This document shows positions 52,001 to 62,100 of a stretch of 64,000 nucleotides of DNA, one piece after another; the stretch's first letter is position 1; each line of letters opens with the position of its first letter. The stretch is from Tubiluchus corallicola. Its lineage: Eukaryota > Priapulida > Priapulimorpha > Priapulimorphida > Tubiluchidae. The DNA lies in contig JAQGDQ010000530.1 in the NCBI GenBank assembly GCA_030141605.1, positions 1 to 64,000 of the forward strand, given 5' to 3'. The notes under the pieces are model-generated. The model saw nothing but the letters and a program-made list of their open reading frames with translations, did no database searches and was not told where the DNA came from. The translations under genes were made by a program, and so were the position numbers.

Positions 52001-55000
52001 ATAGTGATTTCTCTAAATAAAAAAGAACGGCAGCTTCAGAAAAAGTTTAATAACGATTATAAACACAGTTATTATGAAGATGTTACAAAGCACATTTAAC
52101 TAATTCTACAATACAATGCACTGTGATAGACAAACGTCAAATCAAAAGCACGGCAAGTTGAAAGAAAAATAAGAATGGGAACTTATGCCAAAGAAAATCA
52201 CACCAAGGAAAGAGCAACAAGTAAAAAACACCACCAATATGAAGCTGAGAAAAATACAGCAGTATAAAAACTTGTGCACAACTATTTAACTTTTGTACTC
52301 TTTAATATAAAAAACTTAAGTTGTAGAAATTACTTTCAAGATTTCAAATTTATTGTTCAAATTATTCCAAACTGTAAGCTGATTTGAACCCTTGAGTAAA
52401 GGTGCATTGAAGCATATCCAAATGAGCACATCAAAATTACACACTGAGCTAAATGCCACCTCTTTCCATCAACATCAAGTTTGTGCTTCTCTTACAACTT
52501 TTATCTAGAAGCTTCTTGAAAGCTTGTTCTACTGTGGCTGCCAAGCATACAGAATAAGATATACAAAATGTGCAAAGATCACGTGATGTAAAAGAGAGAA
52601 TCGAACTGAAATGCTCAGATTGGCTTACTAACAAGTAAAGGAAAAGTTAGAAATTGGACACAAAGCTATTGAAATTAGAATAAGCAACAATTGCCAAAGA
52701 ACAATAAATGCTGCCAACCTCGACTTCTTAAGTAACGCTCAAAGCTAATTAATGGCAACCGAACACAGCTACTGCTTACAACAGAAACTAACCATAGTTT
52801 GTGCAATGGCAGGCATCTTCATTTGCACGTCAAGCACATTTGCGTAAGTGTTACAGTACTGCTTAAATGCGTGATGTCAAGAAAATAGGCTCAACATCAT
52901 ACAACGTCAGAAACTAACACTGCAGTTCATAATCATGATTATCACGATACTGCCTTCTATTTGTCGACCACGTGAATGTGGCAAAAAGGCGCCACTGCCA
53001 ATCTTAGTAGATTCACTGAGCCGCGCGTAGCTTTGAAAGTGTAACAAAATTTGAGTATCCAAGGTAATTATTATTTAATCTAATCTTAGTACTGTTGTTG
53101 AACTGTTAAATATTACAGTTTCAGTTAGTTTGACCAGAATTATCCTCTCTGCTTTTCAACACCGGAATCAACATCAAATTGCAACAAAGTATCAGCTCTG
53201 TGCGTTTAATTTTGCCGTACTCTTTCATTTATTTCCACCTTAGGCAAATAACATAGACACCCAGTGCAAGAATACGTGATAAAGATAGCAGACCAACACA
53301 GCAAACAGGGAACTAATACTGAACCAGTAACAATACCAGTTTGGTGTTTTCCTGAAGCTTTCCATCTAACAAAAGGCTTCCTTCTTTGAGCAAGCTTAAC
53401 TCTTTCGTAAGTAAAGTTACCTGTTGTTCAAAAAAATCAGCTGCTTTATATAATTCTACCATGCACTTTATGATAAAAAGTGAACACACAAATCTCAATA
53501 TATATTAAGCAAACGCTTCTTAGATTATTAGAGTGGTCTGCTCTGCACATAAGGATAGTTGAAGGCTAAAAGTTTAGACAATTTATATTCTTAAAAAATG
53601 AATTTAAGGTAAAAAGAAGTTTTCTTTAATAAAAAAAGCTAACCGTAGCCTAAAATTTAACACTAAGTTTATTAAATTTCATGGCTAATGAATTCTGGCC
53701 TCGAAGTTGCATTTTTGCTCAAAAACACTTTGTTCGGTTTTTGCTTATGAAACTTCGGAAAATCATGGGCTAAGCAAATGTACTAGTGATGGCTTCCTTG
53801 TATACTGCGTCGTGTCTGTGACGCTTTATTTGTAAACAAAGCTACACTGTGAAGTGTGACATGTGATAATCAAACTCAAATGCTGCCGTAACTTAGGACT
53901 GAGATTTTACTGGCGTCATCTAACGAGAAAAATGCATGAAATCAAGATCCAGACTTTCTTCGAAAATGACAACTTCACACGTAAAATTGAAAGTTCATAA
54001 AGTTTGCTGTATTTGACCTTTAAGCAGATGTTATATGAAGAGTTTTATAACAAGCGTCACACGACTATGGTGTCCTATTTAAAATGACTTATTATAAACT
54101 CCGATAAAAACAAACCAACATATGGTCAATGCAATAATGCATTACTTCCCATATCCTCTAATAAACACATAAAACAACTCACCTTGGCTTTATACTCTGT
54201 TTTCTCAGCATCTATCTGAAGAAGATTTCCATTTAAATGTCTGTTTTCAGTTTCCAAGGCAACCAAGCGCATACTTTTCTCTTGAACTTGTTTCTCCATC
54301 AGCTCTAGTTTTCTTTTTTGCCCATCAGGTGACTAAAAATTTTCAAATATGTGGCATAAGTAAAAAATTCTTAAAATAAACATGCACGGCAATACTCAGT
54401 GTTTTGAAGTAATCACTAAAATTTTATTTTAAAAATTCAACATTACAGAAAAAGCAAAAACATGGCAATTTTTTTGGCCCAATGAGTAGACTGAGAAAAA
54501 CATGCTCAATTCTGACTGGTTGATCTACTAAATGCATCTAACGAAGCCAAGTTTTAGAGGCAAATCTAAATAAGCATAACCTCCTTATAATCTTCCTTTT
54601 TCAGGGTTGCATAAATGTTAACACTTGTCAAAAAGTACATATACTAATTATATAATTATAGTTATTTATCTAACAGATTTCAAGCAAAACAGCGTAAAAT
54701 TATATTAGCAACAAGAAAGGCATTTGAGAATTTTCTTCTTCAATACAGAACAATGTTGACAAAATACAGAACACAGATGTACTTTCTCATGACAGTGATG
54801 AACACAGTACACAACAATGAACTAACCTAGACAAGTAGTAACACAAACAGCTTATGACAACACGTTGTGGTCTATGATGAACACATTACTCAACAATGAA
54901 CTAACTTAGGCAAGTAGTAATGCAAACAACTAATGACAACACATTGTGGTCTAGTTGATTTGTTTACATACATACCTGACTGCTAACTTTCTGGGAATGT

Positions 55001-56056
55001 TCTGGAGTGATCCGATTTTTCAGCTCTTCAAGTTTATAAGACAAGTCGGCATTTTCTTCTTTTAACACAGAACAACGCTGACAAAATCCCTAAATATCCA
55101 TAGAAACAATTATCATTTGCAAAATGATTTTCATGTAGCCTATAATTAAATCTCTTATATCTGTAGTGAACAATATACACGTGCACAGTGCACACTAAGC
55201 AGTGAGCATGCTGATGTAGCTTTAAGTGGCTTGCGATATGTAATATTTACATGTGGATTTTTCTTTGCCAGTTGCCAGTTTCACCCAACTGATGAGTTAA
55301 TCAGATTAAGCTATCTAAATTTAAACTGTCCACAGTGTATGTATTTAAAAAAAGCAAGCATGTTAGCCAAACGAGTCACATTTACAAAGTTATGTTCCAC
55401 ATGAACCTATGAGAAAGGCCAGCTAAGCATTCAACGGTCATCCTACTGAAAAGCTGCTTACAGTCGATGACTCTTCAGCTTATTTATGAAAATATTGCAA
55501 CTAAATCCTTAATAATTTAATAGAAAGCTTTAAACCACTGTGGAAAAGAAGTTGCTAATATTTAAGCTACATGTTACTTCTGAACCAGCCAATAATCATG
55601 TCAAACTTGCACCAGACAGCATAAAAATGCAGCATGATGACTATGTTAAGATCAGAAAACAATTTTCTACATATAACAACAATTGAAAAAACAACAATTA
55701 TATAGCCAAAGAATTATTCTTGAAATCATAAAAATTATTGCTAAAAAAGCTTAAACCTAGTAGTTTTCATATATAGTTTGTTTATATTTATATAATTGGT
55801 GCATATAAATAGACACATACATTGTTCAGATTTTGACATTTTTACGTTTCTTCATAAGCGCCCTACAGTGATCAGAAGGGGGTACAAGCTATTTGCATTT
55901 AAGCAAAACTTTACAATTCAGACATTTTTTGAACCGGCCAAAAAAATTAATATTATATATAACAAGTAGGAGGAAAGCAAACTTTGCAAATAAATATAAC
56001 TACGTCTTATCATCACCACCGTCATCACCTTTGTCATCACCATCATCATAAACATC

Positions 56057-56092
<36 letters not shown>

Positions 56093-56148
56093 CCATCACC
56101 ACCATCATCATCATCATCACATTTGTCATCATCATCATCATCATCGTC

Positions 56149-56194
<46 letters not shown>

Positions 56195-59100
56195 ACATCA
56201 TCATCATCGTCATCGTCATCGTCATCATCATCATCATCATCATCATCATAGTCTTGTGTAACAATGAACTGTGATGCGGAGTAAGCAGGTTATTTATATT
56301 AATTATTCGTACCTCAAATTGTTTACTCTTTTGTGAATCTAGTTCAGCTTCAACTTGTTTTCTGTGTTGCATTTCTCTCACATATTTAGCACGATCTGAC
56401 TGAATGGTTGTCATCAGGTTATGAACTTGTCCTAAATAGCAAATAGGAAAATAAAATCAACATAATCATTGCTCCGGGCAAATTACCCGTATAATTAGAC
56501 ATCTGTTTGGCCAAAATTTGTTTTTTTTTTAATTTTACTTTCCCACTTGATAGTTCCATGAACTTTTCGGGCAGGGAAGCAATTGCTAATACATTTGGTC
56601 ACATTGCTGGTTATGGAAGAGACCTTATTTGCTATCTTACTTGTAATTTTGGTGAAAAAACTTTTTATGTCTGAAACTTCACGAACAGTGTGCTCTATAT
56701 GGATAGCCATATGAAGTAAGTACTTTAAGATGTAAATTTATTTAATAGGAAAGCGAATTTTGATTTGTAACTTTTGTTCAAATTTCTGTAAACTTAGATC
56801 ACAGCAAGTTTTATGTGTTTTCCTTTAGAAAATCAAGACTTTTCAGTGAACCTCACATGCAAGGAACCTCATATTTGTGTTTGCCAATCATAGTGAATTA
56901 AATAGTAAATAAGAACCAGGAGTTTCCTTCAAAGTGAAAATTGCAAATTGTGAAGTGTTTTTCAACAGTTGCTATATGCAGTCAAGCAGAATAACTTCCA
57001 ATAAAACCTCTTTCAAAAACGTGTCCAATTTGTCAAATAAAATACAAGAAGAGTTTATAGATTTTAACAACTAGAATGTAAACAGCTCCTCTGCCCTAAA
57101 TACCAATGATGGTCTAATTAGTGCATGAAGTAAATGAAGCTATACAAAAAGCTTTTAATAGAAGATAATCTGCTATTCATTGCAGCTTATGAACATTTTT
57201 ACCAGACGTCTAATGACAAGTGTATTAAAGAGAAAAGTGCCGTTTCAAACAACAACAACAACATCGTACCTTCTAGAATGTTCTTATCCTCATCACGCTG
57301 GTTTCTCATGGATTTCAGTTCCATTTTGACTTGTTCTCTTGCTTCTATCGCAGCTCCAAGTTTACTGCATAGAAAGAAATGTCGCTGAATATTGTTTCAT
57401 GAATCATAAAATAAACTGCCTAGTCTTAGGTTGGGAAAAGGTGTAAAAAGCAATAACACAACACGAAGAAAAGCATAAAAGTTAATACGTGTCAAAAAAC
57501 TACATATACTAATAATATAACTATTTATCTAATAAGGAAAACTGCACATTTCAGAATTGTCAAGAAAAGCTCTCAGCACATCCAGCATACACACTATGCC
57601 AATGTCACCATGGGTGATGATCATATAAGCTTGCTTTTTGATTAGCACACAATTCCAGTTTAACACGTCGCCAGGATGCAACCATAAAAACACAAACGAA
57701 GTTTTCTTAAATGAGATTCACAACAAGAAAATGAATTTAAACAGAAATGTACAAACTCTTTCATGTCGTTTTCAAAAACTTGCTGGTCTCTGATCCTGTT
57801 TTCTACTTCCCAGCGCAAATCCCGAATTTGTTCTTCCTGGGCAGCCCTCTCTACAGCAAGCCGCTACAAAATACATTAAAGTAAAAGTTTCCGCTCATAT
57901 TTACTTTTCAATTTTTAGTTGTAGATACAAACCTAATTAAATTGTAGAATCACAATCTTTTGCTCATTGCCCTGATTATTGATTGCTATGGCTCGTTAAT
58001 ATTACTAAAATTTTAATGTAACCCTTACATCTTATCATTCTCCATTGTTTCATCATCTTTCTCATCACATCGTCACACACGTTACCTTTCACGCTTTCCT
58101 TCCTTTTATCTTGCACCTCCTGCACCCCCGTTACTCCGTATTCCAAGTTTGGCTCAGATCTTACAAGTTCACCTTCTGATCTGAGCTGATAATTATTTGT
58201 GCTGCTCATCATAATTAATCGTTAGGCTATTATTTCTCATGTTGTTTCTATATGTGCATTTTTGTATAAGGCTTAGCTCTTGGAATAAATAAACAGTAAA
58301 CAACAACATGGTTCATGTGGCAAAGCATACAATTCACAATAACAAGTCATTAAACTCCTTCAGGACTGCAACATTCAAAATAGCTCTTATGAGACCTATG
58401 ACTTTTTTTTACTTTATGAGCACACAACATAACTAAATGATTACAAATTCGGTACTGTTCTATTCAGAAGAAATCAGCTATCCAATCATAGCATTTGTTT
58501 AAACATTTATAAGTGATTTAATTGGACAAAATGAAGAAAAACACGCCCTATTCAGGCACTCCAACTTAGCCTATTGAGTAGCTGAGTTTGATGTACACTT
58601 GTATGATTGTACACACTTATTTATTTATCGCCTTCTGATGCTCATTCTCATGCTATTCCAGGAAAAACCAACCGATCAGCCAGGGACAAATTATGGTCAT
58701 TTCAACTGCTTAAGACGTGACAGTGTATGTAACATATACAATTTCCTTTCAAAATTTGCCTCTGATTCTTGCTGCAAATGGCGAGTTAGCTTGGCAGCGA
58801 ATTAGAGGCTAAATTGTTGAAAGTGTAAGAGCCTTAAACCTCAAGCATAAACTATAGCATGAAGTAAGACATTTTTTGAGAGAATGGCCAAAATTTGCCC
58901 TCAGACGTCGATTCCTTGAATGTATATAAGCATAGTCTTGCAATTTGTAGCCTAGATGTTAAAAAAGCTCCTTTCTGATACTGATACTAACAAAGTGCAT
59001 TTTGTTTTGAGTTCAGTTGTCATTAATTGGCATTAGAATAGTAAAACATTGAGATGCAAAACTGTTGAGAATGACTGTATTTTAAAAAACTCAGGAATAA

Positions 59101-62100
59101 GCTACACAATAAGAAAAAATGCTGCAAGATATTTTGTCTTTATTAATGTATGTCTGTATTAATGTGCTAATAGTATTGGCGAGAGAAATCACAGCTTTAA
59201 GTGCAACATAACCCAGGCTAAAGCAGCCATGAACATAAGCAAATATACCCGCAATTCTTCTGGAATCTTTTTCTCATTTATGCCAATCTCGGTAAGGTAA
59301 TGCCTGATCGCATCAAGAAGTGATTGAGTCTCTTTCCTCCGAAACCAGAGACATCGCACTGCCTCCTCCAACTGCGACGGATGAATTCCCTCCTCCTGCT
59401 GAACGTTGTGTAAAATTTGCTGAATCTCTGGAGACAACTGCAAAATAAACAAGTGAAAAAACTTTAGCTTTCACTAAAATTAATAATAATTGTCAGAAAT
59501 GACTAGCATCTTGACACTGTAAAGATATCAGTACTGGTAATCAGTTGTACAAATTCAATAAAAAGCAAAAAAGAAAGGTACAAAACGTAAAATCAGCAAG
59601 TTCATTTATTATGATGCCAGACTGGATAGCAACCAAGTTTAACCAACCAAGGTAGATTATATGAATACTACCAAAGCTGCTACAGAACTTAGGGTAATAA
59701 AATTGAAGACCAAGACCAACTAAGAGACATGGACATTTAGCCTGAATAAGATAAACAGGGAGTGTTTAGCAAAAAGAGATCAACGTCTCTTAATTCTAAA
59801 AGAACTTCTAACAGAGAGAGAGAGAGTTTAACAAGAGAAAAGCGGGACAAACAAGAGAAGTGTCAAAAATCTGGATCAAGGAAAAGGAGAGCGAAACTGA
59901 AGGAAAATCAGGATGTCAAAAATGATGCAGGTTAGGCAAGATATTGTTTCTACAAGAATAACCTTGCCAGCAGGTCTGACCATATCAATCCATCGCTGTC
60001 GAGTGAGCTGATTTTTGCTCTGTGAGAGGGAACCATCACCTCCCAGAAACTGTGACGACTTAGAACTGCTTTTGAGAAGTCTGTCAATATGATCCCGTAA
60101 AGATGAGATACAGTCTTCCTGGATTTTGTTTTTCTCTGTTTCCCGAATGAGTTTACGTAGAGCTTCCTTCTCGGCTGCCTGAAAACCGTCAACATTTAGA
60201 ACGCATAGAAATCGTTCATGAAACATTTTTCAACAAATTTTCACTAATGGCGTGTGAGTAAGATCACGAAACTTATGAAATTCAAAAGGCAATTCCCTGA
60301 AGCAAGCAAACCATTGCAACAGTCAAATACAGAGAAAATCAAGTTACAAATATTGTACAGTATAATGATTTGGCTGAGTGTAAACAACTTTTCTATTACA
60401 CCACCTAATTGCTACAAACAATTGAAAATTATGGGAGAAAGATGTGTAACTAGCTGACAATAAGCCTTTTCACAGCTGCTGCTATTGATCATGTGAAAAG
60501 GTCAAAGGTTAAGTGTACCAGACAATACATTTTTGTACACATGACAGTGCCTCACAGCCTGTGCTGTTGTAACAGTAACAGTTTTAACAGTTAGCTAGAA
60601 CCTTATCTGGTTCATTTTTTCTTGTTCCCAAGCATAGACTCTATGCATAGACTGATCCATAATTAAGTAAAGTCCACGTAAAACAACTGAAGTTACTGAA
60701 CTGGTGCGGCTTTATGTTGCCCACATGTCACTTGACAGTTATAGTTAAGAAGCTTTGTTGTGGTACACATAACCTTTGACCTACCACAACTGTGCATTCG
60801 CACAACAAAACTGCAAAAAGGCATATTATCAGAGCTTTGAAACTTGTGACTCATTATTTGCCATTAAACTGCTACACATAAAGAAAAAATGCTACATAAT
60901 ATTCTGTCTGTGCTGTGATAACACATGCTAACAGCAACGGCGAATGAAATCACATCTTTAAGTACAGCGTAACATAAAAACGACTAATGTGAGTCTACTT
61001 TGAAACTTTGCTAAAATGTTGCACCTGCTACACAATCCGATTTTTCTTTTACCAATGTGTTACCTGGTAACTTGAGTCTTAAAACCAGTAAATATTGTCA
61101 CAGAATAGGAAGAAGCAAGATTCATTAAATATTTTAAATGAAATCTAGTAATATGGGTTGCAAATGTACATTACTTTTACCTACAATAGTTCCTTATATT
61201 GTTTTTTTTTCAAAACTACCATATGCAAACTAACTAGCCATGATAATTTCAAGAAGATTTTCAAGAAGTTCTGCCTCTTCTAATTATAAGAATTGAGGGA
61301 CAAATGACAACTATTGACATCTATAGGACAAAACAGAAACACGACAATTAGCCATTAAGGTTATTGCAATCGCCTACAAAGCTGTCTGCAGCCTGCATAA
61401 ACTGTTAGCCTATACCTAAACTATTCAGAAATCTAAAAGATTATAGCACAACTATCCACTTGGTAACTAAACTGCAATGAGAGCTCAAGATCTGGCTAGC
61501 AAGGATTTGCATTACCTGTAACTTGGCTACTTGGTGCATATACTTAGTTTCTAACCGTGCTGTCCCTTCAGCCATTTCTTTCCGCTCTGAATTAAGCTCC
61601 GCTTCAACTTCCTGAAGTTTTCTTTCCAAGCGAACATTCTGCATTTAAATGGTTGATGTTGCTTAACATGTTATAATCAATGCAACTGACTAGCATATAA
61701 AATTATACAACACTTTACCTAAGAGTGAAAGTAGAAAGTGTATACTACCACCAATGCATTATTGAACGAAACAATCAAAAAGCTAAGAGATTATTTTCTT
61801 ATAGGAAACTACAGAAACTGATAGAAGATAAGATTCATACCAGGACGTGATGGATAAGAATAAAGGCAACAACAAAAACCGTGAAGTACTGGGCTATCCT
61901 TTCAGGTAAGGCATAAAACAGTCTGAAGAAGTCCATATAGGCAAAATCGGATGTATTCTGCACTGGATGAAACATCACAATACAAAGGAAGAGAAACTGA
62001 GACATGGCGACCAAGGTTAAGTCAACAAGATCCAGTTTTAGAGGCAACTAAAACATAAACACATCACTAAAATGCCGTTCAGTTCTGCTAAAAAACTAAT

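Noticed and set aside
52449-52634. Possible extra exon of the coiled-coil gene (ATVEQAFKKLLDKSC)
   Set aside because: Neighbouring exons K and L already join in phase 0 and no good splice borders frame this segment.
56055-56312. Poly-Met tail read after exon H
   Set aside because: It is the (ATC)n intron read through the exon H donor GTACGA.
57976-58212. 78-codon hydrophilic minus-strand frame
   Set aside because: Unrecognised, not needed by splice phase; perhaps a transposon relic but nothing supports that.
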